In this document: positions 26,095-34,517 of the stretch, piece after piece
Layout of the letters: each line of letters begins with the position of its first letter
Position numbering within the stretch: the first letter of the stretch is position 1
Source of the DNA: an uncultured Desulfobacter sp.
GTDB lineage: Bacteria; Desulfobacterota; Desulfobacteria; Desulfobacterales; Desulfobacteraceae
Assembly (NCBI RefSeq): GCF_963666675.1
Contig: NZ_OY762929.1
Span: forward strand, 434,001-498,000
Length of the DNA: 64,000 bases
Reading direction: 5' to 3'
Translations under genes and position numbers: made by a program
Notes under the pieces: generated by a model
Databases searched by the model: none
What the model was told of the DNA's origin: nothing
Seen by the model: only the letters and a program-made list of their open reading frames with translations

Positions 26095-27435
26095 ATGAAT
26101 ACAAAAAAAATTTTATTTGCATTGCTGTTGTCATTGTCTCTTATGTCAGGCTGCGTATCCCAGCAGACGCCAAAGCCCCAAGAACCCAACCTGGTCGAAC
26201 AATACATTACGAACGGTGAAGCCTATGAAGATCAGGGGCAGCTTCAAAGTGCATTGGAGCAGTATGAGCTCGCATTGACGGTTGACGCAGAGAATTTGTC
26301 CGCCCTGGATCACAAAAAAAAGGTGGAAGCCGCACTGTATGAAAGAGCCCGGCAGCACTATGAAAAAGGTCTGGCCCTTGATGAGCAGGGCCGGTATGAT
26401 GCGGCAAGAAGGCAATATTTGAGCGCCCTCCAAAACTGGCCGGCGTTTACCCCGGCCAAAGAGAAATTAAACCCGGGCGGTGTCGCATTGGGGTCGGATG
26501 CGTATGTTGTACATACATTACTTGAAGGGCAGAGTGTTTCAAAGCTGAGCCTGATCTATTACGGAGATCTGAAATATTATCCCGTTATCGGTAAATTCAA
26601 CAATATGCCGGATGTCACCCGGGTCCGTGCCGGGGAGCAACTTAAAATTCCTGTTTTGAACGGGCTGACCGTTGAGGATCTTCAACAGAGGTATGAGGTC
26701 TATATGCAGGAGCGTCAGGGGATGGGGGAGCCGCAAACCGCTCCGTCGCCGCCCGAAGTTGAGGCGCCGCCCGAATACACTGAGCCGGTAATCCCGGCGG
26801 AACCCATGGCACCGCCCCAAGATTCCGAAACGGATGACATACCGGATACGCCCCCCCGGACCGATGAACCGCCAGAGGTTGTTGAACCAACGGAACCGGA
26901 GGTAATTGAACCTGCTGAAGTACCGGAAGAACCGGACACTGTTCCTGCTGACGAAGGTGCGCTGGAACCGGTTGCACCTGTTGAACCACCGAGTAACTAT
27001 GACCAGGCCATGGCCCTGTTTCAACAAAAAAAATACGGTCAGGCCATTCCATTTTTCAAAAAAGCCCAAGCGGACACGCCGGACAACGATCAGATTGCCG
27101 CCAATCTGTTTGAAAGCTATTTTCAGCAGGGCCTGGCCCAGTTTAAAAAAGAGCAGTATCTTGACGCCAGACAAAGCTTTTCATCGGCGGTTGAGTATGA
27201 TGATACCTGCACGCAATGCCGCACATACATTAAGACCTGTGAAGATACCTACAAAGAAAAGCACTATAACCTTGGCATTCACTATTTCGGCAAAGAGCAG
27301 CTCGAACAGGCCATCACCGAATGGGAACAGGTTGAGAAGATTGATCCCGGTTACAAAGATGTCCAGTCCAACCTGACAAAAGCCCGGACCCTTTATGAAA
27401 GACTGGAAAGCATTAAACAGAGTACTACCAAATGA
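26095..27435 (+). CDS. LysM and TPR lipoprotein of the T6SS locus
   Basis: 446 residues from the ATG at 26095; an in-frame GTG at 26086 overlapping the previous stop is an alternative. The lipobox LMSGC predicts a lipid-anchored periplasmic protein. TPR-like helices (about 35-125) precede a LysM domain (about 140-200: LEGQSVSKLSLIYYGDLKYY...GEQLKIP). A long Pro/Glu-rich linker (about 205-300) and a second TPR block (about 305-440) follow. It probably holds peptidoglycan and scaffolds other proteins. Its stop overlaps the FHA gene start by four bases. It is not the classical TssJ, which is encoded elsewhere in the locus. Confidence 0.82.
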   Translation: MNTKKILFALLLSLSLMSGCVSQQTPKPQEPNLVEQYITNGEAYEDQGQLQSALEQYELALTVDAENLSALDHKKKVEAALYERARQHYEKGLALDEQGRYDAARRQYLSALQNWPAFTPAKEKLNPGGVALGSDAYVVHTLLEGQSVSKLSLIYYGDLKYYPVIGKFNNMPDVTRVRAGEQLKIPVLNGLTVEDLQQRYEVYMQERQGMGEPQTAPSPPEVEAPPEYTEPVIPAEPMAPPQDSETDDIPDTPPRTDEPPEVVEPTEPEVIEPAEVPEEPDTVPADEGALEPVAPVEPPSNYDQAMALFQQKKYGQAIPFFKKAQADTPDNDQIAANLFESYFQQGLAQFKKEQYLDARQSFSSAVEYDDTCTQCRTYIKTCEDTYKEKHYNLGIHYFGKEQLEQAITEWEQVEKIDPGYKDVQSNLTKARTLYERLESIKQSTTK

Positions 27436-28463
27436 AACAGGCGTTGAATCTTATTGTACAGCTTGTTCACATTCATGGCCCCATGAAAGGAGAAATCCAG
27501 GAGTTTTCATGCCGTGAGATAACCATTGGCCGCCACCCGTCGTGTGATTTGCAGTTCCCCAAAGACCAGGTGGCCATCAGCAGAAATCATGCGCGCATCA
27601 CCCGGGACGGAAACCGGTTCAAAATCGAAGATACCAGCACCAACGGCACCTTTGTCAACGGCACCAAAATTACGGAAGCCTGGTTGAAAAATGGAGATGT
27701 TATCTTTTTTACCGATGGCGGGCCCAAAGTCAGTTTTTTGACCCGGGAAGGCTTTCCCGAAGAGGTTCATGACTTACCGGCACAGGGGGGAGGCACTGTC
27801 CCTGCGACGCCGGTGCACGAGCCGTATCGGCAGGCAATGCCTGAAAAAAAGAACACGCCTTTGCCCGATTCCGGGGTGCCGCCTGCGCCTTCCGGGTACT
27901 CACAGCCTGTTGTTCAGAATTCTGCCAAGGTTCCGGAAAGCCCCGGTAATATGCCACCCGTTTCCCCATCCCGACCAGAACCGTACACACCGGCCCCCGA
28001 GGCCGTAAATCAATCGCAAGCACCGCCGCCCCTGAAGGTTGAGCCGGTCGATGTACCTCTGGTGGTGCAGTACGGACCGATCCTGCAATCCTTTAATCAA
28101 CTGCCAGTGACCATCGGCAGCCACCCCGAATGTGACCTTGTGCTGCAGCATCCGGCCCTGATGGATCAGCATGTCCAGATATTTTTCGCAAACGGCAGCT
28201 ACCAGTTAAAAAATTTGACCGGGCACAGCCGGATAACCATTAACGATCAGCCTGTGACGACGGTCTTCCCCATGCAGCCTGGAGATCGGATTTTTTTGTC
28301 CGTAGATGGCCCTGGCTTCCAGTTTATAGAGGGGGGGCGCATGGCTGAAATCAGTGTGCCTTCCCAAACCGACACGCCGGATCAGGAAAATGATAGCTCA
28401 GGACCGGCATCTGAGTCGCCCCAGAAAAAGAAACCGTTTTTATTTAAACGCCTCTGGCGCTGA
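27432..28463 (+). CDS. FHA-domain protein of the T6SS phosphorylation switch (Fha-like)
   Basis: 343 residues. A canonical FHA domain (about 8-105) has the phospho-Thr-binding set GRHPSCD, SRNHARI and STNGTFVNG. A Pro-rich linker (about 115-210) leads to a second, degenerate FHA fold (about 215-310; GSHPECDLVL but no SxxH or NG pair). It has no membrane segment. FHA proteins bind Thr-phosphorylated partners; with the kinase and phosphatase encoded next door this completes a PpkA/PppA/Fha module. The likely ligands are the T-V-V/I-L repeats of the 683-residue protein. It overlaps the TPR lipoprotein gene by ATGA, so it is coupled to it. Confidence 0.92.
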   Translation: MKQALNLIVQLVHIHGPMKGEIQEFSCREITIGRHPSCDLQFPKDQVAISRNHARITRDGNRFKIEDTSTNGTFVNGTKITEAWLKNGDVIFFTDGGPKVSFLTREGFPEEVHDLPAQGGGTVPATPVHEPYRQAMPEKKNTPLPDSGVPPAPSGYSQPVVQNSAKVPESPGNMPPVSPSRPEPYTPAPEAVNQSQAPPPLKVEPVDVPLVVQYGPILQSFNQLPVTIGSHPECDLVLQHPALMDQHVQIFFANGSYQLKNLTGHSRITINDQPVTTVFPMQPGDRIFLSVDGPGFQFIEGGRMAEISVPSQTDTPDQENDSSGPASESPQKKKPFLFKRLWR

Positions 28464-28506
28464 TGTTTAAGAAATACGGACAATAGGTAAGGGCAAAACC
28501 GGGGTT

Positions 28507-28773
28507 GGCAATTTATCAAGGCCCAGGGTCGGAATAAAACCTCCCAAAATATGGCGCCGAATTTTTGAGCCTTATTCAAGGCGCTCACTTGGGAGCATAT
28601 TGAAATATGTGCCTAAAGGGGCAACGAAGAAGAATGCTCAAAAAGGCAAACCATATGGGAGAGTTTATTTTGATCATGGGCCCAAGACGTTGCTGATTTG
28701 TCCTTGGGTGTAGAACGAAATAAAGCTTTCGCCGATTTGCTCCCGAAAGCTTTATTCCCAAAAATAAATTGCC
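28507..28773. repeat. Large imperfect palindrome between convergent genes
   Basis: The ends GGCAATTTAT (28507-28516) and ATAAATTGCC (28764-28773) are inverted. A central region around CATATTGAAATATG (28596-28609) is flanked by long imperfect arms that align with each other, with CTCCC, TTTTTGAGC and ATATTTCAATATG-like blocks in the same order. A nested perfect 13-bp hairpin AATAAAGCTTTCG/CGAAAGCTTTATT lies in the right arm. It fills the gap between the FHA gene (plus) and hcp (minus), so it probably acts as a two-way terminator. It is unrelated to the 10657/14056 element. Confidence 0.65.
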
Positions 28774-28778
28774 CTGTA

Positions 28779-29270
28779 TTAGATATTGGTGTTCTCCTCA
28801 AGATTCCATCCAGCCGGTACATCCCCTGCGCCACCGCCGCCCGGACGAGCCTGCTTGGTGTAGGTTGTGGTTATTTTCCCGTAGTTGAAGGTTACCGACT
28901 CCGTGGGAATCCCGCCGCCGCCGCCGCCGATGCTCACAGAGCTGATAATCACGTTTTCCAGCTTGTATTCCATGTATTTGACCCGTTTGTCACCTGCCGC
29001 TCTGTTCAGTCTCAGGGTCACCTTGGCAATGTGGGTGCCGCTCCAGCAGTTCTTGCTGAGCAGGGGAGAGGCAGAGTCCAGCTCTTTGACAATGCTCAAA
29101 TCCTGGAAATCGGCCCGTGCAACCGATCCACCGCCGGAAGAACTTGCCGTTCCCGAAGCTGCCTGGGAAACCCCCCAATTGTATGAAAGAACTTCAATCT
29201 GGTCCTTGAACTCCTTGTCCGTGCTTTCACCTTTAATGCCGTCAATCTCTAAAAAAGCATCAGAAGCCAT
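28779..29270 (-). CDS. hcp: Hcp, T6SS inner-tube protein
   Basis: 163 residues, normal for TssD. Hcp family features are the start MASDAFLEIDGIKGES, the NWGVSQ strand, ITLRLN-like KVTLRLNRAAG and a C-terminal TESVTFNYGKITTTYTKQ. Hexameric rings stack into the tube that is fired from the sheath and can carry small effectors inside. The ATG follows AGGAGG by eight bases. It lies alone on the minus strand with its own promoter region, as is usual for a highly expressed hcp. The cysteine protease gene lies upstream on the same strand, 397 bases away. A Gly-rich loop near residues 110-120 (five Gly in a row) is unusual. Confidence 0.95.
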   Translation of the reverse strand: MASDAFLEIDGIKGESTDKEFKDQIEVLSYNWGVSQAASGTASSSGGGSVARADFQDLSIVKELDSASPLLSKNCWSGTHIAKVTLRLNRAAGDKRVKYMEYKLENVIISSVSIGGGGGGIPTESVTFNYGKITTTYTKQARPGGGGAGDVPAGWNLEENTNI

Positions 29271-29396
29271 GGTTGAATCCTCCTAAAAATTTGATTTATG
29301 AAAATGGTATATAAAGGGTGCTGTTCCTGTTTTGCTCTTTCTACTACCCGGATCGGCAGAAAAAGAATTGATGTGAAAGTGAACCGGGCTTTTTGC

Positions 29397-29483
29397 ATGA
29401 AAGTACCAGCAAGTTGCTGAGTTACTATCATATCTCGTTGTGGACGAAGCCTGGCAGATGATATGTCAGGTCGGCCGATGACT
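29397..29483 (+). repeat. T6SS-linked conserved leader element, copy 2 (degenerate)
   Basis: Same 87-base layout as copies at 24966 and 60494: ATGAAAGT...ACTATCAT, then GTTGTGG, CCTGG and TCAGG, then GGCCGATGAC. The first stem has one mismatch and the outer TGGG/CCCA stem is broken, while the inner stem survives with one G-T pair. It is oriented to the right but no plus-strand gene follows for over 1 kb, so it looks like a relic, perhaps of a lost operon start. The rest of the 397-base gap shows only the hcp ribosome site. Confidence 0.6.
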
Positions 29484-29667
29484 TTTTATTAAAAGCGTTT
29501 TAAACACTTAAAAGTCTATATAAAGATTTCTCTTTAATGTCAATGCGGAGCGTTCGGGTTTCATCCAAAATTTGTGAAATCAAAAGCTTGTCTTTTTATC
29601 TGATTTAGATATGGTCTGATCATTTTTATCAGGGAGCCGTAACCGACGTTTTAGGCCCGGATTTTTT

Positions 29668-30183
29668 CTATTCAAATACCCTGTATAAATATGCGTCAAT
29701 AAGATCCGGATACGCTGCTGTCAAATATTTTCTGACACTGTTTGCAAAGGCTCTTCCTGTTTTGACGGAATATTGACCGGAGTTGGGGTCAAAAAAATAT
29801 TTTCGTTTTTGTCCCCGGCAAAGGGCTACAGTATGCCCGGATGTCCCGTTAACATTGTATATTGTCAGGATAAAAACACCAGGATTTTTGGGCCGGACAC
29901 AGACCTTGACGTTGGCAGAGTTATGTACGGATGCGATCCTTACATTTTCCCTCTCTGCCAGGTCGCTGTGAAAGGCAAGCAATTGCGAGGAAAGGTTGAT
30001 GCCGTTCCATGCGCCAATATTCCACAGGTGCTGATACATCATCACATTAGGGAGATCATTCCCGTTTGGGGTTTCCCCCGTCTTTACGATCCGTTTGGCC
30101 CACCAGGTGCTCAGTGCCGCACAGATGCCCGCACTGTTGAATGTATTTTGTGTCGGCCAGTCTCTTTTTGAGTCAAACCCCAT
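29668..30183 (-). CDS. YopT/C58-like papain-fold cysteine protease, candidate T6SS effector
   Basis: 171 residues, a single domain with no signal peptide. The segments match the catalytic layout of YopT/AvrPphB-type (C58) proteases: Cys in GICAALSTWW (about residue 20), His in TSGHTVALC (about 116) and Asp in YFFDPNSGQY (about 131), in the order C-H-D. C58 enzymes cut or modify host proteins after delivery. The gene sits between hcp and vgrG; its small size would suit loading into the Hcp tube. The ATG follows AGGAG. No adjacent immunity gene is evident, which might point to a non-bacterial target or a distant immunity gene. The effector role is inferred. Confidence 0.72.
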   Translation of the reverse strand: MGFDSKRDWPTQNTFNSAGICAALSTWWAKRIVKTGETPNGNDLPNVMMYQHLWNIGAWNGINLSSQLLAFHSDLAERENVRIASVHNSANVKVCVRPKNPGVFILTIYNVNGTSGHTVALCRGQKRKYFFDPNSGQYSVKTGRAFANSVRKYLTAAYPDLIDAYLYRVFE

Positions 30184-30548
30184 AAAATTTCATCTCCTGT
30201 TGTTACCGAATGTTTATACGTAAAATTTTTGCATCAAAGATCATCTCTTGTAAATTGGGTGGGTCCGTTTTTGAACGTTGTCCTTATAATATGAAACACA
30301 GCTTCCAGGGCTGTCAATGGAAATTTTTCAGAAAATGGGGCACGGCCCATTCTTTTTGATTGTACTTGTCTGATGGGACAGACAGCTGATTTTGGGGGGG
30401 GCATCCCAGGCATACTTACAATTGTTGCGTTTTGTTGGCTTTTATTGACAAAAATTAGATATACTGCCATAAAATTTAAATCTGCCTATTGATGCCTACC
30501 GTGCTCGGCAAGATGTCCTCTGTCACCGGTTTAAATTGAGAGGTTTTT
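30184..30548. other. Control region upstream of the vgrG operon
   Basis: 365 bases between the divergent protease gene and vgrG. It should hold both promoters. No operator repeat or copy of the conserved leader element was found here. A 78-codon minus-strand frame inside it has no ribosome site and is not convincing. Confidence 0.4.
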
Positions 30549-32693
30549 ATGTATACCCAGGAAAATCAGCTTTTCACCATCCAGACGCCTTTGGGCCCGG
30601 ATGAATTGATATTAACGGGATTTAAGGGGGTAGAAAAACTGTCGGGGCTTTTTGGCTTTGAATTGAACCTGGTTTCCGAGAGGCGCAGTATCGCCTTTAA
30701 AGAGATCGTCGGTGCCAATGTTACGTTGTCACTGGGCCTCCGGGACGGCAGTTCAAAATACATAAACGGTATTGTTTCCAGTTTTACCCAGAACAGCAGC
30801 ATTGACAGTGATGAAAATACCTTGTCCGCATATACGGCAACAATGGTTCCCTGGTTCTGGCTGCTCACCCGTACGGCAGATTCAAGAATTTTTCAGGAAA
30901 AGTCCGTTCCTGATATCGTGGAGCAGATTTTTTCCGAGTACGAGTTGTTCGATTATACCCTGCGCCTGAACGGAACATACACTCCCCGTGAATATACGGT
31001 TCAGTACCGGGAGACGGATTTTAATTTTATTTCCCGGCTTCTGGAAGAAGAGGGGATTTATTATTTTTTTGAACATACTGAAGACAAACATAATTTGATT
31101 TTAGGCGATTCCCCCATGGTACACGAGCCCTGTGTGGGCCAGGAAGAGGCCAGATGCGTGCAGTCTTCCGGTGCCGGGGCTCGAACGGCGGCAGATCCTG
31201 AAAGTGAAGAAGATATCATTACCCATCTGAACGTCAAAAAGCAAATGCGTATTGATCGGTACACCCTGAGCGATTTTAATTTTAAACAGCCCAATTCAAG
31301 CTTGCAGGCCAGTTCAACTTCCAAAATTGATCTGGGGACCGGGCAGCGTGAGATTTACGATTATCCGGGCGGATACCAGGACAATTCCGGAGGAGCGCGG
31401 TTCACCGATATGCGTATGGAAGAAGAGGAGGCCCGGATTACAACCTTGTCCGGGAGTAGTTCCTGCCGCGCATTTACCAGCGGCTACCGGTTCCGGCTCA
31501 TGGATAATTTCAACGAGGAGATGAACGAAGAGGAGTTTGTGATCACTCGCCTGGAACATTCCGTCCAACAGGCCGAAATCCGAAGCGATGCGCTTGCGTC
31601 CCGGGAAAATTCATTTGAATACACCAATGGGTTTGAATGCATGCCTTTTTCCATCCCTTTCCGGCCGCCACGGGATACAAGACGCCCGGTTGTGGACGGT
31701 GTTCAGACTGCAATTGTTGTGGGACCGGCCGGGGAAGAGATCCATACGGATGAATACGGCCGGGTTAAGGTGCAGTTTCACTGGGACCGGGAGGGGGAAA
31801 AGAATGAGAACAGCTCCTGCTGGATAAGGGTGTCCCAGGTCTGGGCCGGTGCCGGCTGGGGGGCCATGTTCATTCCCAGGATCGGCCATGAGGTGATCGT
31901 TGACTTTGAAGAGGGGAACCCGGACCGGCCCATCATCATCGGGCGGGTTTACCACGCAAATAATCAGGTGCCGTACCCCCTTCCCGATGAGAAGACTAAA
32001 AGCACCATCAAGTCAGACTCCACCATCGGCGGGGGCGGATTCAACGAATTTCGGTTTGAGGATAAGAAGGGCAGCGAAGAGATTTTTCTTCACGGGCAAA
32101 AAGATTGGACCATTGCCATTGAAAACGACAAGAACCAGACCGTGGGGCATGACGAGACCTTGGATGTGGGAAACAACCGGACCAAGTCTGTGGGGGTGAA
32201 TCAGCAGGAGACTATCGGCGCCAACAAAACCATCAGTGTGGGAGCCAATCATTCGGAAACCGTGGGCGTCAACATGACACAGACCGTAGGCAAAAATAAA
32301 ACTGAAACCATCGCCATCAACAAGGCGGAAACCATTGGCGCCGCAAAGGAGTTGACCATTGGTGCCGCGTATATGGTGACTGTCGGTGCGGCAATGATGG
32401 AAACCGTCGGGGCCGTCAAATCCGTGAACGTAGGGGCCAGCAGCTCAGAGGATGTCGGGTCTGACAAGAGCGTGACCTCCGGAAAGAAAATGTCGCTTAC
32501 TTCAGGGGATGATTTTACGGTGAGTGGTGGCAAAAGTGGTGTCATTGACATCAAAGATGAATTGACTATAAAGGTGGGAAAGGCGTCCATCAACATGAAA
32601 AAGAACGGCGATATCACCATCAAAGGGAAAAATATCAACATCAAAGGTTCTGGAAATATTGTCATGAAAGCAAAAAAGATTCTGGAAAACTGA
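30549..32693 (+). CDS. vgrG: VgrG, T6SS spike protein
   Basis: 714 residues. The gp27-like N-terminal half starts FTIQTPLGPDELILTGFKGVE. A gp5-like OB region carries DEYGRVKVQFHWDREG and RVSQVWAGAGWGAMFIPRIGHEVIVDFEEGNPDRPIIIGRVYH. The C-terminal beta-helix (about 515-700) is built of repeats of the type (E/K)T(V/I)G(A/V)N(K/H). It trimerises to form the spike tip. No extra enzymatic domain is attached, so effectors are delivered through the PAAR-like and adaptor proteins encoded downstream. The stop overlaps the next gene's ATG by one base. It leads an operon of about 10.7 kb. Confidence 0.96.
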   Translation: MYTQENQLFTIQTPLGPDELILTGFKGVEKLSGLFGFELNLVSERRSIAFKEIVGANVTLSLGLRDGSSKYINGIVSSFTQNSSIDSDENTLSAYTATMVPWFWLLTRTADSRIFQEKSVPDIVEQIFSEYELFDYTLRLNGTYTPREYTVQYRETDFNFISRLLEEEGIYYFFEHTEDKHNLILGDSPMVHEPCVGQEEARCVQSSGAGARTAADPESEEDIITHLNVKKQMRIDRYTLSDFNFKQPNSSLQASSTSKIDLGTGQREIYDYPGGYQDNSGGARFTDMRMEEEEARITTLSGSSSCRAFTSGYRFRLMDNFNEEMNEEEFVITRLEHSVQQAEIRSDALASRENSFEYTNGFECMPFSIPFRPPRDTRRPVVDGVQTAIVVGPAGEEIHTDEYGRVKVQFHWDREGEKNENSSCWIRVSQVWAGAGWGAMFIPRIGHEVIVDFEEGNPDRPIIIGRVYHANNQVPYPLPDEKTKSTIKSDSTIGGGGFNEFRFEDKKGSEEIFLHGQKDWTIAIENDKNQTVGHDETLDVGNNRTKSVGVNQQETIGANKTISVGANHSETVGVNMTQTVGKNKTETIAINKAETIGAAKELTIGAAYMVTVGAAMMETVGAVKSVNVGASSSEDVGSDKSVTSGKKMSLTSGDDFTVSGGKSGVIDIKDELTIKVGKASINMKKNGDITIKGKNINIKGSGNIVMKAKKILEN

Positions 32694-33220
32694 TGAAAGA
32701 ACATCCATCGTTCAGCGCGGTCTCCGTTAAAAGCACCAAAGAGTCCCTTGAAGGTGTCCGGGTCGGTCAAATTGTCCGGATCGACGGGGACGGCCGGATT
32801 CTTGTGGATTATCCCCAAAACAACATGGGCGCAATTCCGGCCCGGTTTACCCGGGCCATGGACATTGAATCCCTGGTTTCTGCCAAAAATGAAGGTCTAC
32901 AGGTCCTGCTGGTGTTTGAGGATAACCGTCCGGATCGCCCCATTATTATTGATGTCCTCTCTTCCCTGATGGACGGGATTTACGGCTCGGAAACCAGAGC
33001 CGTGCAAGAGGACCTGGCCCTGGACATGGGTGAAACCCAGGATATCACCCTAAACGGTAAAAAAATTATCTTCACCGGGCAGGAAGAAATTGTCCTCAAA
33101 TGCGGCAAAGCAAGCATCACCATGACAAAGGCAGGGAAAATCCTCATTCGGGGAGCCTATCTGCTGAACCGATCCAGCGGAGTCAATAAAATTAAAGGCG
33201 GGTCGGTCCATATCAACTGA
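32693..33220 (+). CDS. DUF6484-like T6SS accessory protein with VgrG-type tail
   Basis: 175 residues. The N-terminal part (about 18-95) has GVRVGQIVRIDGDGRILVDYP and VLLVFEDNRPDRPIIIDVL, resembling the OB-fold part of VgrG and the DUF6484 family found beside T6SS effectors. The C-terminal segment (GKASITMTKAGKILIRG) closely resembles the end of VgrG (GKASINMKKNGDITIKG). It could extend or cap the spike or recruit the PAAR-like toxin. It is coupled to vgrG by a one-base overlap and followed 15 bases later by the DUF2169 gene. Confidence 0.75.
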   Translation: MKEHPSFSAVSVKSTKESLEGVRVGQIVRIDGDGRILVDYPQNNMGAIPARFTRAMDIESLVSAKNEGLQVLLVFEDNRPDRPIIIDVLSSLMDGIYGSETRAVQEDLALDMGETQDITLNGKKIIFTGQEEIVLKCGKASITMTKAGKILIRGAYLLNRSSGVNKIKGGSVHIN

Positions 33221-33235
33221 GGGGAGGGCACTACA

Positions 33236-34357
33236 TTGAGACTGGAACATATCACCCAAATGGAAGCCGGATATACCATGGGGATGAATCCCGATGGCCG
33301 GGAACTTCTTGTGGTGGTTGTCAAGGGCACTTTCCATATCCCTGATTCCGGCCAACCGCCTGTCCTGTCCCCAGAGCAGATTCCTCTGTTTGAGGCTGAT
33401 GATTTTACCGGTGAACCCGGGCAGTCCGCCCCCCTGCATGAAAGTGATTATGCGCCTTTCAAACCGATGTGCGATGTGATCCTTAACGGAAGTGCCTATG
33501 CCCCCGGTGGTAACCCGGCACCAAAAGTGCGGGTCATGCTCCAGGTCGGTCCTGTCGCTAAATCCTTTCATGTACTGGGTCCGAGATTCTGGCAAAAAGG
33601 GATGATCTCCATAACCCCCTCCCGGCCGGTACCTTTTACGGTCCTTCCTTTTTCCTATGATACGGCCTTTGGCGGCGTGGATTTTAGTCATTCAAATGAT
33701 AAAAAACACAAGGCATTCATGGAAAATCCCATTGGCACAGGTTACCATGACAACCTGAAGAATGAGGCGGTCCACGGAACACCGCTGCCCAATACCGAGG
33801 AGTTACAGAACCCGATCACCCGGCCTGACGGTGCATACCGCCCCATGGGCTTCGGGGTTGTCGGCCGGGGCTGGCTGCCCCGCTATCCCCTGGCCGGGAC
33901 CTATGATCAGGAGTGGCTGGACAATACCTTTCCCTTTCTTCCGGCTGATTTTGATTCGGCCTATTTCCAGTGCGCCCCCACAGACCAGCAGATGCCGTAT
34001 CCCAAGGGAGGGGAGATCGTTGGGCTTGTCAACCTGACACCGGAAGGAAAAACCGTCTTTCAACTCCCCTCAAAACAGATCACGGTGACCTATTTTTTGA
34101 AAAACGGAGAAGAAAAGGATGTGGCGGCAAGCCTGGACACCCTGGTTATTGAGCCGGACCAGGGCATATTTACCCTGACCTGGCGGGCTTCTTTACCATT
34201 GAAGAAGAATATGTTCGAGGTGGAATTTGCTCTTGTCGCGGAAAGTGCGGCGGACAGGGCGCAGATTTTGCAAAATGAGAATGTTTCATTTCCTCTGTTC
34301 GACAAGGATGATCAAGACGTTTCCCAAAAGGTGCCTGAAGTTCAGGAGACCACTTAA
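33236..34357 (+). CDS. DUF2169-domain T6SS effector adaptor
   Basis: 373 residues from a TTG start preceded by GGGGAGG. DUF2169 features include early GRELLVVVVKGTF, PFSYDTAFGGVD, ENPIGTGY, PMGFGVVGRGW and the closing beta-rich region. DUF2169 proteins are known chaperone/adaptors that help load PAAR-type effectors onto VgrG. The gene lies between the spike gene and the first PAAR-like toxin, which fits. The four bases after its stop lead directly into the remnant of a ketosynthase-like gene. Confidence 0.88.
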   Translation: MRLEHITQMEAGYTMGMNPDGRELLVVVVKGTFHIPDSGQPPVLSPEQIPLFEADDFTGEPGQSAPLHESDYAPFKPMCDVILNGSAYAPGGNPAPKVRVMLQVGPVAKSFHVLGPRFWQKGMISITPSRPVPFTVLPFSYDTAFGGVDFSHSNDKKHKAFMENPIGTGYHDNLKNEAVHGTPLPNTEELQNPITRPDGAYRPMGFGVVGRGWLPRYPLAGTYDQEWLDNTFPFLPADFDSAYFQCAPTDQQMPYPKGGEIVGLVNLTPEGKTVFQLPSKQITVTYFLKNGEEKDVAASLDTLVIEPDQGIFTLTWRASLPLKKNMFEVEFALVAESAADRAQILQNENVSFPLFDKDDQDVSQKVPEVQETT

Positions 34358-34360
34358 AAG

Positions 34361-34517
34361 ATGCCGGCTGCCATATATGCAACCGGCATGTTCGCAAGTA
34401 TGGGGTTGACCACACCTGCCGCCCAGAAAGGATATGCTCTCCGGCCAAGGGATGTCATGCCATGTGAGCAATAATGACAACCTGCGGGCCGCATTGATTG
34501 TAACTGGAGGAAACTGA
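34361..34517 (+). pseudogene. Internally deleted remnant of a T6SS ketosynthase-like gene
   Basis: The 37-codon frame from the ATG at 34361 reads MPAAIYATGMFASMGLTTPAA..., matching the start of the intact gene at 38123 (MADLAVAGCGMVCSVGLNAPAA). A second frame (34452-34517) reads MSCHVSNNDNLRAALIVTGGN and stops, matching the end of that same gene (CHVSNDDGQRGAIVVNALN). The middle, about 290 codons, is gone and the two ends are in different frames. The terminal TGA overlaps the ATG of the toxin gene. It is therefore a deletion scar of a second copy that once preceded the first toxin. Confidence 0.8.

Noticed and set aside
26539..27174. 211-codon minus-strand frame
   Set aside because: It lies wholly inside the TPR/LysM lipoprotein gene, opposite its Pro/Glu-rich linker; its Arg/Phe-rich composition is an artefact of that codon use.
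30234..30470. 78-codon minus-strand frame upstream of vgrG
   Set aside because: No Shine-Dalgarno, odd composition and overlap with the expected promoter region.
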